From assembly GCA_902772745.1 (NCBI GenBank), contig CACYBV010000372.1, positions 1 through 17,836 of the forward strand: DNA of 17,836 bases. Direction: 5' to 3'. The DNA comes from an uncultured Eubacteriales bacterium (GTDB lineage: Bacteria > Bacillota > Clostridia > Lachnospirales > Lachnospiraceae). Position 1 is the first letter of the stretch. Every line of letters starts with the position of its first letter. The notes beneath the pieces were generated by a model. It did not search any database, was not told the DNA's origin, and worked only from the letters and a program-made list of their open reading frames with translations. Shown here in pieces: positions 6,860 through 14,326 of the stretch. The position numbers were made by a program, and so were the translations under genes.

Positions 6860-8226
6860 GTTCTCTCCTCTTCCGCTTTTTTCAGCACCTTCGCATAGGG
6901 CATCAGCATGCCTTCCGACATTTTCCCGCCCATTTTCTTCTGCAGTTTTTTGTTTCTCATCATCCCGCCGACAAGGTACATCGCCATGATCTTCCCCCGG
7001 TGCTTCTGCGGGAAATCGTCATAGAAGCCGTGCTTTTTGTAGAAGCGGTGGTCTTCCCGCATCAGGCCCTGCATCTGGTAAATGAGGTCGCGGAAAATCT
7101 TCTTCCCGCCCGCGCCGTAGAAATCCGCGGGCTGTGTGTAGCCGCACTCCAGCGCGTAAGAAAGTTCGGCCGACATCCGGTCGATTGCCGCATCGACCGC
7201 CGGGTCTTCGCTGCATGCGATTCCCGCAAGATAATTTCCGCCGACGCCGGCCCGCGCGTGAAGCATGGTCCGAAGGTTTTCTTCCCGGCTCAGCATGCCG
7301 TCCGCAAGGTATCCGACCGGGCTTCCCATCGTGACCGTCCGGTGGCCGTTGCAGAACTGGCGGTCGTCATAGGTCTTGAATCGGACGCCCATCGAATGTT
7401 CCTGCACCGAGAAGGCGTAAACCGTCGCGTCCGCGCTCTGGATCCTGTCCCGGAGGAAGCTGTCGAAGCCGTCCTTATAGATGCATTTCCCGTCGGAAGC
7501 GCAGTGGAAGCAGCCAAGACACCCGCCCGCAAAAGGAAAATCGTAAATGTTGATCAGGCTGCATTCATACGGAAGCACTTCCTGAAAACGCGAAATCATG
7601 GACTGAAGGCGGCTGTTTTCCGGCGGGAGGTCCGCAACGAGAACCACCTTTTTATCGGTCCGCTTTTTTACTGCTTCCCTGGGAAGGGATGCTTCATTAA
7701 GCGGAACCGGCGCTTCAAAAACCTCCGGGGCGGCTTTCTTCTGTGTGTATCCTCTTTCTGTACTGAACATCAGGTGTTCAAAAAACTGCCGCGCGTCCTT
7801 TCTTCCCTGTTCCGACAGCAGGTCCTCCATATCCGCCGAAAGCCCCGGGATATAGGAAAGCCCGAGATCCAGGCAGTTTTCACGGATGAATTCGTGCGCC
7901 GTGGAATCGTAAAAATGCTTCGAAGTTGATACCTGCGTCACGAATTTTCCGGAAAAGTCCAGACCGCTCTCCTCCATCAATTGAAGAAAGCGGTGGAGCT
8001 GGGACGGCACAAGAAAAGTATATACGGGATAGGCGAATATCAGAAGCTCCGCCCATTGAAGATGCTCTTTCGCTTCCGAAAAATCCTTCTCCATCGCCCG
8101 GATCCTCCGGGCGGCGTGAATCACCCGCCACTCATGCTCCGGATGCAGGATTTCCAGATATTTCAGCGTCTGCAGGGTGATGCTCTCCTCCCCCGCAGGC
8201 GAACCGTTCAGGACCAGTATATTCAT
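6856..8226 (-). CDS. Two-domain flavodoxin-fold NAD(P)H-dependent oxidoreductase with a Cys cluster
   Basis: 456-aa protein holding two flavodoxin-like units in tandem. Domain 1 (about 1-155) begins N-I-L-V-L-N-G-S-P, a phosphate-binding FMN loop, and continues with A-Y-P-V-Y. Domain 2 (about 190-360) restarts with K-K-V-V-L-V-A-D-L and carries Cys236, Cys239, Cys242 and Cys248 in the pattern C-x2-C-x2-C-x5-C, as in iron-sulfur flavoprotein-like NADPH:FMN reductases. The C-terminus (about 390-456) is basic and Met-rich. Start ATG 8226 has GGAGAA eight nt upstream. It overlaps the Eis-like gene by 4 nt. Likely a flavin-dependent reductase; whether the cluster binds iron-sulfur or zinc is not visible. 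No clear promoter was found upstream, only a repeat element. Confidence 0.85.
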   Translation of the reverse strand: MNILVLNGSPAGEESITLQTLKYLEILHPEHEWRVIHAARRIRAMEKDFSEAKEHLQWAELLIFAYPVYTFLVPSQLHRFLQLMEESGLDFSGKFVTQVSTSKHFYDSTAHEFIRENCLDLGLSYIPGLSADMEDLLSEQGRKDARQFFEHLMFSTERGYTQKKAAPEVFEAPVPLNEASLPREAVKKRTDKKVVLVADLPPENSRLQSMISRFQEVLPYECSLINIYDFPFAGGCLGCFHCASDGKCIYKDGFDSFLRDRIQSADATVYAFSVQEHSMGVRFKTYDDRQFCNGHRTVTMGSPVGYLADGMLSREENLRTMLHARAGVGGNYLAGIACSEDPAVDAAIDRMSAELSYALECGYTQPADFYGAGGKKIFRDLIYQMQGLMREDHRFYKKHGFYDDFPQKHRGKIMAMYLVGGMMRNKKLQKKMGGKMSEGMLMPYAKVLKKAEEERT

Positions 8227-8255
8227 TGTTCATCTTCTCCGAATTTCTGTATAAT

Positions 8256-8356
8256 TGTCATTTTGAGCGGAAACCGCAGTTTTCAGCCGAGAGATTCATC
8301 CCGGTTGTGCTCGGCATCCGGATGGGATTTCCCGGCCAGCTTCGCCAGAAATGACA
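8256..8356. repeat. Degenerate palindromic MITE-like intergenic repeat
   Basis: Ends are inverted: TGTCATTT (8256-8263) and AAATGACA (8349-8356). Inside, GAGATTCATCC and GGATGGGATTTC are imperfectly inverted, and CTTCGCCAGAAATGACA forms the right end. This resembles, from memory, the widespread TGTCATTCTGAGCG...CAGAATGACA family of short palindromic intergenic repeats, here diverged. It fills nearly all of the 137-nt gap between the acyltransferase stop and the flavodoxin-fold gene start. Confidence 0.65.
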
Positions 8357-8363
8357 TTCGGGC

Positions 8364-9227
8364 TTACCAGGACCCCCTGTATCCGATCCCGTACTCCGTC
8401 GTATAGTAGTCTATCCGCTTCGAATCATTGAAAATCGGCGGATAAATATTCTCCGAAGGCTCGATTCCGGCGAGTCGGCATACCTGTTCATGGCAGCGCC
8501 TCGTGAGGTCTTCCTCCCGGTCTCCCTTCGAAAGCGCCGGATCAGGGTACAGCGGTTCCCCGATCGTCAGCGTAAAAAGCGCGATCTGTCGGAAAATGTG
8601 CTTCCGGATCCAGCCCGGTTTGCGGTAGGAAAAGCCCATCGGAAGGATCGGCTTATCGAAGCGGCAGGCAAAAAAGGCCGCGCCGTGTTTGAACGGCCGG
8701 ATCGGCGCGTAGTATTCCCACATGCTGCCCTCGGAATAAACCTGAAGCCAGCCTCCATCATTCAGGAGCCGCTGCACTTCCCGGACATAAACCGCTGTCG
8801 CCCTCAGGTCCCCTTCCGGGATCGGAATTCCGCCCGTAAGCCGGATCAGCGTTCCGTTTTCGCCGCTCACATCCGGTGCCCAGCATAAGACATTGGTTTT
8901 ATTGGGCTTCACGGCATTCATGATCGAGATATAATCCCACATATGCACATGATTGCTGCAGGAAATGATGCCCTTGTCGATCACATCCTTATGCTTTTTC
9001 AGGTTTTCCTTCCCCCGGACACGCAGTCCGAGCCGGATATAATCCAGCGGAAAAACGATCAGCCTGAGTCCGAGCCGGACCAGTTTCTGCCGGAACAGAA
9101 AGCCCTTCGAGCGGTCGATATAGGGGTAATTGCGGTCAAATACCGTTCCGTCGTTCTTTTTTACGACGAGATAATGCCGGTCCGTTTCCGCAGGATACGG
9201 ATATTTACTGGTTTTCGGATCATACAT
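8364..9227 (-). CDS. PlsC-type 1-acyl-glycerol-3-phosphate acyltransferase family protein
   Basis: 287-aa member of the PlsC/LPLAT acyltransferase family, which transfers acyl chains to lysophospholipid-like acceptors at the inner membrane face. Block I is N-H-x4-D (His93 and Asp98 in S-N-H-V-H-M-W-D), block II G-G-I-P-I-P (132-137), block III Y-S-E-G-S (164-168), and block IV K-P-I-L-P-M-G (192-198). A hydrophobic amphipathic stretch (about 50-70) precedes the catalytic core and may seat the protein on the membrane. ATG 9227 lies 12 nt after the LacX-like stop; the nearest purine-rich site (AGGAAAAG) is unusually far upstream, suggesting coupling. The acyl acceptor may be other than lysophosphatidate, as the N- and C-terminal regions are not those of a standard PlsC. 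Confidence 0.88.
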   Translation of the reverse strand: MYDPKTSKYPYPAETDRHYLVVKKNDGTVFDRNYPYIDRSKGFLFRQKLVRLGLRLIVFPLDYIRLGLRVRGKENLKKHKDVIDKGIISCSNHVHMWDYISIMNAVKPNKTNVLCWAPDVSGENGTLIRLTGGIPIPEGDLRATAVYVREVQRLLNDGGWLQVYSEGSMWEYYAPIRPFKHGAAFFACRFDKPILPMGFSYRKPGWIRKHIFRQIALFTLTIGEPLYPDPALSKGDREEDLTRRCHEQVCRLAGIEPSENIYPPIFNDSKRIDYYTTEYGIGYRGSW

Positions 9228-9239
9228 GGGCAGATGTTC

Positions 9240-10283
9240 TCACTTTTCCTGAAGGTATTTGCGTTCGCAGGCCGTAAAACCGTTTCTCTCATGATGGTTC
9301 CTGAAACAGGCTTCGCAGTTTCCGTTGTTCGGGCAGCCCCGTTCTTTTCCTCCGATACAGGGGCAGTTCTCCGGATGATACAGATAGTCTGGACGGTTCA
9401 GGATATCGTCAATGCGGATCGTAAAGCCGTACATCTTTGATTCCCCGGGCTGAAGCGCCTGATCGTATTCGCGTTCCGAGATGTCTCCTAAGAAGTCCGC
9501 GCGGTCCGCCCTGCCCCACCAGGGCTCGATGCAGACAAAGGGTGCCTGTTTCTTCGCCGGAGACCAGATACCGTAAAGCGGCGCGTCAAAAAGAACCGTG
9601 AGATACGGCTTTCTGTCCGGACGGCAAAGAGAAACCGCCTTTGACTGCCCGCCTTCAATGATCAAAGCGTCCCGGTCGAAGAAATCTTCCGTAATCCCGC
9701 AGTATCCATCGTCTGTTTCCAGCGAATACACCGGCCAGTCAAGAAGGCCGTCGGAATTCAGCAGTTTATAACTCAGCGGCTTCCCGCTGTCGAATTTCAG
9801 GAAGTAATCACTCTGCTTCTCCAAAAACGAATCCACCGGACAGTAAAAAGCCGGATGACCGCCGATCTGGTAATGCATTTCCGAGCTTCCGGTGTTTTCC
9901 ACCTGCCACGTGACGGCAATCTCCGTACCCGAAAGCCGATAACCGGTCGAAAGCCTGAAATCATAAGGAAAGCGCGCTCTGGTTTCTTCCGAGGACTCCA
10001 GCACGAAAAGCAGCGAATCCTCCGTTTTTTCCGAAAGCCTGAATTCCATATCCCGCGCGAAGCCGTGCTGGCCCATCGGATATTCCAGCCCGCCGATCAG
10101 CAGCTTTTTGTCTTTCAGGCTCCCGACGATCGGAAAGAGAACCGGTGCATGCCGCTTCCAGTACTGCGGGTCCGCGTCGAACAGGTATTCCTTTCCGTCC
10201 GGCACGGAACAGATGCTGTGGAGTTCCGCGCCGTATGTATCCGCCTCGATCCGAAGCGTTCTGTTTTTCAGTTCGTATTTCAT
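9240..10283 (-). CDS. LacX-type aldose 1-epimerase family protein with Cys-rich C-terminal tail
   Basis: Residues 1 to about 300 form a galactose-mutarotase-fold domain of the LacX subgroup: a start like M-K-Y-E-L-K-N, then H-G-F-A-R-D (general family motif), G-G-H-P-A-F (His as general acid) and C-I-E-P-W-W-G (Glu as base). Residues 301-347 are a separate tail with Cys307, 309, 317, 323, 326 and 339 plus His330/331, of the form C-x-C-x7-C-x5-C-x2-C, which looks like a small metal-binding knuckle. Usual LacX-type proteins are about 290-300 aa, so the tail is an addition. GAGGAG five nt before ATG 10283 supports the start. The sugar acted on is unknown, and the tail could mediate binding or redox sensing. 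Confidence 0.88.
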   Translation of the reverse strand: MKYELKNRTLRIEADTYGAELHSICSVPDGKEYLFDADPQYWKRHAPVLFPIVGSLKDKKLLIGGLEYPMGQHGFARDMEFRLSEKTEDSLLFVLESSEETRARFPYDFRLSTGYRLSGTEIAVTWQVENTGSSEMHYQIGGHPAFYCPVDSFLEKQSDYFLKFDSGKPLSYKLLNSDGLLDWPVYSLETDDGYCGITEDFFDRDALIIEGGQSKAVSLCRPDRKPYLTVLFDAPLYGIWSPAKKQAPFVCIEPWWGRADRADFLGDISEREYDQALQPGESKMYGFTIRIDDILNRPDYLYHPENCPCIGGKERGCPNNGNCEACFRNHHERNGFTACERKYLQEK

Positions 10284-10327
10284 TGCATCTCCTCTTCTGA
10301 TCCCAGCTCCCCGGCAGAATAAAGCGA

Positions 10328-11209
10328 TTACTCCGCAAGTTCCCTGTATGCTTTCACTGTCGCTGCCCAGTCTTCCTTCGCAAAGCCCATTTCCATCGCC
10401 TTGTCAAATACCTTCACCGCGTTCTCTTCTCCCGGCATCGGTAGGCCGGTACGCGATGCGAGATCGAGGCAGATGTGTACGTCTTTCGCCGCATTCTGTA
10501 CGGTAAAAGCCGCTGGGAAAACATTCTCGGCAAGCATTTCGACATGATTGTCAAGATAGGCGTTCTGTCCGCCGCCGGCCGCGATTGCCCTGACATAGGT
10601 CCGGGCGTCGATGCCGGATCTTCGCGCGAGTTCGCTGGTCTCATTCACGCCGTTCTGGATCTGGGAAACGAGCGCGTTGTGGCAGATTTTCATCACAAGA
10701 CCCTTGCCGTTCTCCCCGAGGTACAGGATGGTTTCGCCCATATAGGAGAGAATCGGACGGATTTTTTCGAAAAGCTCCGGGGTGGATCCGACATAGATGC
10801 CGAGTTTCCCCGCAATGGCCGCCGCCTGGGATTTCACAACCGGGGCGTCGGCAAACTCCGCACCGGTTTTCTTTACAAAAGCCGCGATCTCCACGGAAAC
10901 CGCGGGATCGATCGTGCTCATGTCGATGCAGATTTTTCCGGGTCCGAGCGCCGGGAGGATTTCCCGGTAGACCGAGAGCGAATCCTCGGAACGCGGAACC
11001 ATCGAAATGATCAGATCCGCTTTTTCTGCAAGCTCAAGGTTTCCGGAAACCGCAGCGGCTCTCGCGCCGGACGAAAGCGCCTCCTCCGCGGTTTTCACTG
11101 CGGATTCATAGTGAATATCCGTGCAGAACACTTCATCATCGTGTTTTTTTGCGATGTTCAGGAACATGGGATGACCCATGATGCCAAGACCGATAAAACC
11201 GATTTTCAT
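10328..11209 (-). CDS. NAD(P)-dependent beta-hydroxyacid dehydrogenase (3-hydroxyisobutyrate dehydrogenase family)
   Basis: 293-aa cytosolic dehydrogenase of the HIBADH/GarR family, reversibly oxidising a beta-hydroxyacid to a semialdehyde. The N-terminal Rossmann motif is G-F-I-G-L-G-I-M-G (4-12). Catalytic Lys174 and the following Asn178 are present in G-K-G-L-V-M-K-I-C-H-N. The substrate loop reads D-A-P-V-V-K-S (121-127) instead of the usual D-A-P-V-S-G-G, so the substrate may differ from hydroxyisobutyrate or tartronate semialdehyde. ATG 11209 has GGAG seven nt upstream, and that site overlaps the TAG of the VanX-like gene, implying tight coupling. No pathway partner (aldolase, kinase, decarboxylase) is nearby. 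Confidence 0.9.
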   Translation of the reverse strand: MKIGFIGLGIMGHPMFLNIAKKHDDEVFCTDIHYESAVKTAEEALSSGARAAAVSGNLELAEKADLIISMVPRSEDSLSVYREILPALGPGKICIDMSTIDPAVSVEIAAFVKKTGAEFADAPVVKSQAAAIAGKLGIYVGSTPELFEKIRPILSYMGETILYLGENGKGLVMKICHNALVSQIQNGVNETSELARRSGIDARTYVRAIAAGGGQNAYLDNHVEMLAENVFPAAFTVQNAAKDVHICLDLASRTGLPMPGEENAVKVFDKAMEMGFAKEDWAATVKAYRELAE

Positions 11210-11219
11210 ACGTTTTCTC

Positions 11220-11879
11220 CTATCTTTTCAAATACCGCGCCGATACCGGAAACTCGAAATACACATCCGGATAGGGCTCATCCTTCAGCATGAAATGCCA
11301 CCATTCGCAGTCAAGCGGCAGGAAACCGTTCCGGAGCATCGCGTGCTGCAGGAGCATCCGGTTTTCATATTGTTCGTCGGTGATGCCCCGATACGAGGGA
11401 TGTGAAAGCGCTCCGAAGAAGTCAAAGGGGCCGCCCATATCCAGTTCTTTCCCGGTCTTCATGTCAAGAAGCGTCAGATCGACGGCTGATCCCCGGCTGT
11501 GGCTGGACTGCTTTGCGATATATCCGCCGGAAAAAAGCTCCTGTTTCTGCAGGTCCGGGTAAAAATACGGCTTCATGCGGATATCCGTGTCCTCGATCCC
11601 CCAGAGCACAAACTGCCGCACCGCATTCGCCGGACGGTAGGCATCAAAGATCTTCAGCCGATAGCCGTAAACGTTCAATTCACCGGCAACGGCCTTCAGC
11701 GCCCTCGCAGCTTCAATCGTAAGAAGCGCGACCGGCTCCTCGTAGCCATCGATCCGTTCGCCGATGAAATTATAGGTCGAGTGATAGCGGATTTCCTGGA
11801 TAATGCCCGGAACAAAGTCCGCAAGTACCACGAAACCCGAGGGGTCCATGGTGATTCTTTTTTTAAGGTCTGTGTTCAT
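11220..11879 (-). CDS. D-Ala-D-Ala dipeptidase, VanX/DdpX type (peptidase M15D)
   Basis: Zinc dipeptidase that splits D-alanyl-D-alanine; 219 aa with no signal peptide, so cytosolic. Zinc and catalytic residues match VanX: S-S-H-S-R-G-S-A-V-D-L gives His127 and Asp134, and C-E-W-W-H-F gives Glu192 (base) and His195; Arg82 in A-Y-R-P is the transition-state arginine. Start ATG 11879 has GGAGAG five nt upstream. VanX in resistance clusters sits with vanH and vanA-type ligase genes under vanRS; none is here. The neighbouring wall-peptide enzymes point instead to recovery of D-Ala, as proposed for DdpX in E. coli. D-Ala-D-Ala specificity over other dipeptides is inferred from family only. Confidence 0.92.
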   Translation of the reverse strand: MNTDLKKRITMDPSGFVVLADFVPGIIQEIRYHSTYNFIGERIDGYEEPVALLTIEAARALKAVAGELNVYGYRLKIFDAYRPANAVRQFVLWGIEDTDIRMKPYFYPDLQKQELFSGGYIAKQSSHSRGSAVDLTLLDMKTGKELDMGGPFDFFGALSHPSYRGITDEQYENRMLLQHAMLRNGFLPLDCEWWHFMLKDEPYPDVYFEFPVSARYLKR

Positions 11880-11918
11880 TCATACTCTCCATACTCTCTT
11901 CCCTGCCCGAAAAGGACT

Positions 11919-12338
11919 TCAGTCTTCCTTCGCATCCCGAAGCTTCAGGAGCGTCTCATAAAACTCCGGGTAATCCCGGTTGATGCGGACCGGAAGCCCT
12001 TTTTCGTTCAGGAAGCAGTGTACGGAACGGCCTTTTGCGACCGGCGTACCGTCTTCTTTTTGCATGCGGTAAAGGAAGCTGAAGCGGACCCCTGAGACAT
12101 CTTCCACACGGACCTCTATCTCCAGCACATCGTCAAAGGTGGAAGTCTTTTTATAGCTGCAGGAAACCTCCGTCACAGGAGAAATCACGCCGGTTTCCTC
12201 GAGTTTTGCGTAATCCCAGCCGATTTCCCTCAGGAATTCGACCCTGGCCTCCTCCATGAAACGGATATAGTTTGAATGGTGCGTTACGCCCATCCGGTCG
12301 GTTTCATAGTATTTTATGCGATGTGTATAGATGCTCAT
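11919..12338 (-). CDS. Acyl-CoA thioesterase, hotdog fold (YbgC/4HBT type)
   Basis: 139-aa single-hotdog thioesterase that hydrolyses an acyl-CoA or acyl-ACP. The family signature is at residues 10-32: Y-Y-E-T-D-R-M-G-V-T-H-H-S-N-Y, then F-M-E-E-A-R, with Asp14 as the expected catalytic acid. The rest follows the 4HBT pattern (S-C-S-Y-K-K-T for the strand after the helix). Start ATG 12338 overlaps the upstream stop by 4 nt (ATGA); GGGGAGG lies only 3 nt before the ATG, so translational coupling probably helps. Substrate chain cannot be told from sequence; a role with the PlsC-like gene downstream in lipid turnover is possible but speculative. Confidence 0.9.
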   Translation of the reverse strand: MSIYTHRIKYYETDRMGVTHHSNYIRFMEEARVEFLREIGWDYAKLEETGVISPVTEVSCSYKKTSTFDDVLEIEVRVEDVSGVRFSFLYRMQKEDGTPVAKGRSVHCFLNEKGLPVRINRDYPEFYETLLKLRDAKED

Positions 12339-12916
12339 ATTCCTCCCCGAAGGTAACGCAGGTAATAGCCGAAAGTTTCCTCCCCGTAGGCTGTGACCTG
12401 TTTCGTATCCGCATTGTAACGGCTCAGCGTCCGTTTCAGCTCTTCTTCATTCATGGCGGAAAAGTCCGTCTTTCCCGTCATTTCAGAAGCACACGAAAGC
12501 AGGTTCAGCGCAGACATGCGCAGATTGAATTCGCGGTCGTTATGAAGCCTGAGCCATACAAGCCGCCGGTCTTCCGGGCTGTTTTTTGACAGCGGATGTT
12601 CTGTCGGAAGGCCGAGGTTTGCCGCATTTTCAAACCCCCGCTCCTCCGCAAAATGCAGTGCGTCGATCGCAACCCATGAGAAGATCTGTCCGTAGCCTGT
12701 CGAACTGTCCGTGCGGTGAAGCAAAGAAGACAGCATCCGGTTTCCGACAACTGCGTCAACAAGAATGTCCATCAAATCGATTTCCTTGATTTCACGATAC
12801 AGAACCGCTTTGATCAGCGCTTCCGGAACACTGTAATCCGAAGAAATCCCGCGGATCAGCGGCGCCAGTCCTCTTATGATCTGTTCGGTTTTATTCAGGC
12901 TGTACAGACGGCACAT
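12335..12916 (-). CDS. Uncharacterised lysozyme-fold-like protein
   Basis: 193-aa protein that I do not recognise as a named family. Residues 28-80 resemble a lysozyme/SLT core: Y-S-V-P-E-A-L-I-K-A-V-L-Y-R-E (Glu42 where the catalytic Glu would sit), then D-S-S-T-G-Y-G-Q-I (70-78), like the S-x-G-x-G-Q-I motif of goose-type and SLT lysozymes. The rest is helical, with no recognised motif. No signal peptide or membrane segment, so it appears cytosolic, which is odd for a muramidase. It starts 8 nt after the PepV-like stop with GAGGG just upstream and overlaps the thioesterase by 4 nt. Its place among wall-peptide hydrolases favours acting on imported muropeptides; a phage-like or toxin origin is an alternative. 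Confidence 0.7.
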   Translation of the reverse strand: MCRLYSLNKTEQIIRGLAPLIRGISSDYSVPEALIKAVLYREIKEIDLMDILVDAVVGNRMLSSLLHRTDSSTGYGQIFSWVAIDALHFAEERGFENAANLGLPTEHPLSKNSPEDRRLVWLRLHNDREFNLRMSALNLLSCASEMTGKTDFSAMNEEELKRTLSRYNADTKQVTAYGEETFGYYLRYLRGGI

Positions 12917-12924
12917 ATTTTCCC

Positions 12925-14283
12925 TCAGATTTTCAGCAGATTCTCTATCGCCCTGAGATAGACTTCGATCGACTTCAGGTATTCCGGAATGATCAGGAAT
13001 TCATCGGCGTTGTGAATCCGATAGTCCGTATCGGGCATCTCCGGACCGAAAGCGATGATGTTTTTGAGGGATTTTGCGTAGGTTCCGCCGCCGATCACCA
13101 TCGGTTCGTGTTCCGTATCGCCCGTAACTTCCTTATATGCGCTGTAGAGGGCATCGACGAGCGGCGATTCTCTCGGATAGAACAGCGGCTCGCCGATATG
13201 GAGAACCGTCAGGGTTCCGCCCTGATGCTCTAGATAAGGCTTCACGGAACTAAGAAGCTGCTCTTTTCCGACTATTACCGGCACCCGGATGTCCAGCGTG
13301 CAGGTGATCACGCCGTCTTTCATGCTGACGATGCCGTTATTGAAAGTCAGCGGACCGTAATCGTCCTCATATTTCAGACCGCAGCCGGAGCCGTCGCATT
13401 TCGTACCGATCCTGTCATTGTAAAACTTTACAAAATCATCTTCAAATCCGGCACTTTCAAGCGCTTCCATCGTGCAGCCAGCGGCGTTGATCCCAAGAAG
13501 CGGCGTCGATGCATGCGCTGCGAGGCCTTCCGCGAAAATGCTGATCTTTCCGCATTCTTCCGTCACGCTGAAGCTTTTGAGCGCGGTTTCGGACAGGGCC
13601 TGCTCCAGCGCTTCCTTCGGGACTTCGCCCGCCGGAATCACGGTCGTGCACTGATGGCAGACCGCGTTGAAAACAAAACCGCCGTGCATGTCGAGAATCT
13701 TTGTCTTTTTGCTCTCCGCCTTCATCGCCATACCGCCTTTTTCCCCGTAAATACAGGGAAAACTGCCGTCCGGCGTGAAGCCTGAGGACAGTTCTTCTTC
13801 GACTTCATTATAATGCCTCATGCAGCGGGAGCCGGTCTCTTCGTTGCAGCCCATAATCAGACGGATCCTTTTATCAGGCTTCACGCCGGAGTCCCGGAGG
13901 AGTTTCATCGCATACAGGCCTGCGATCACCGGCCCCTTATCGTCCGTCGTACCGCGCCCGTAATACCGGTCGCCGATCCGGGTCATTGTGAAGGGATCCG
14001 TATGCCAGCCGTCACCGGCCGGAACAATATCGAGATGCCCGGCGATTCCGATGATTTCCCTGCCTTCGCCGAACTCCGCGTATCCGCAGTAATTGTCGAG
14101 GTTTACAGTCCGAAATCCCAGTTCTTCCGCGATTTTCAGCGCTTCCGAAAGAACCGCCGCCGGTCCTTCTCCAAACGGTTTCCCGGGAAGTGCTTCCGAA
14201 GCTTTCGAATCATACCTGACAAGGCGTCCGAGGTTCCCGAAGATTTCTTCGGAAAGCGCCTGAATCTGCTCTTTGATTTCCAT
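12925..14283 (-). CDS. pepV: Dipeptidase PepV-like (peptidase M20A)
   Basis: Cytosolic dizinc dipeptidase of the PepV/DapE-related M20 group, 452 aa from ATG 14283 (family about 465). The frame stays open to 14385, but that extra 34-residue piece overlaps the end of the upstream gene and is unlike the family; GGAGG ten nt before 14283 supports the inner start. Metal and catalytic residues line up with L. delbrueckii PepV: His83 and Asp85 in G-H-L-D, Asp114 in T-T-D-D-K-G, Glu148/Glu149 in N-E-E-T, Asp172 in T-P-D-G-S-F-P, and His424 in R-I-H-N-A-D-E. PepV removes N-terminal residues from many dipeptides; here it may finish peptides released by the M14 enzyme encoded just upstream (43-nt gap). 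Confidence 0.93.
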   Translation of the reverse strand: MEIKEQIQALSEEIFGNLGRLVRYDSKASEALPGKPFGEGPAAVLSEALKIAEELGFRTVNLDNYCGYAEFGEGREIIGIAGHLDIVPAGDGWHTDPFTMTRIGDRYYGRGTTDDKGPVIAGLYAMKLLRDSGVKPDKRIRLIMGCNEETGSRCMRHYNEVEEELSSGFTPDGSFPCIYGEKGGMAMKAESKKTKILDMHGGFVFNAVCHQCTTVIPAGEVPKEALEQALSETALKSFSVTEECGKISIFAEGLAAHASTPLLGINAAGCTMEALESAGFEDDFVKFYNDRIGTKCDGSGCGLKYEDDYGPLTFNNGIVSMKDGVITCTLDIRVPVIVGKEQLLSSVKPYLEHQGGTLTVLHIGEPLFYPRESPLVDALYSAYKEVTGDTEHEPMVIGGGTYAKSLKNIIAFGPEMPDTDYRIHNADEFLIIPEYLKSIEVYLRAIENLLKI

Positions 14284-14326
14284 GAGTTTACTGCCTCCTG
14301 ATAATTTATGATTCCGTCGAAGTTTT

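Noticed and set aside
4871..6898. Long plus-strand open frame of 675 codons
   Set aside because: It is antisense to the methyltransferase and Eis-like genes, which have clear family motifs, ribosome binding sites and coupling. The translated product has no recognisable motif; high GC at third positions keeps the antisense frame open.
6850..7929. Plus-strand open frame of 359 codons
   Set aside because: Antisense shadow of the two-domain flavodoxin-fold gene; no ribosome binding site and no family likeness.
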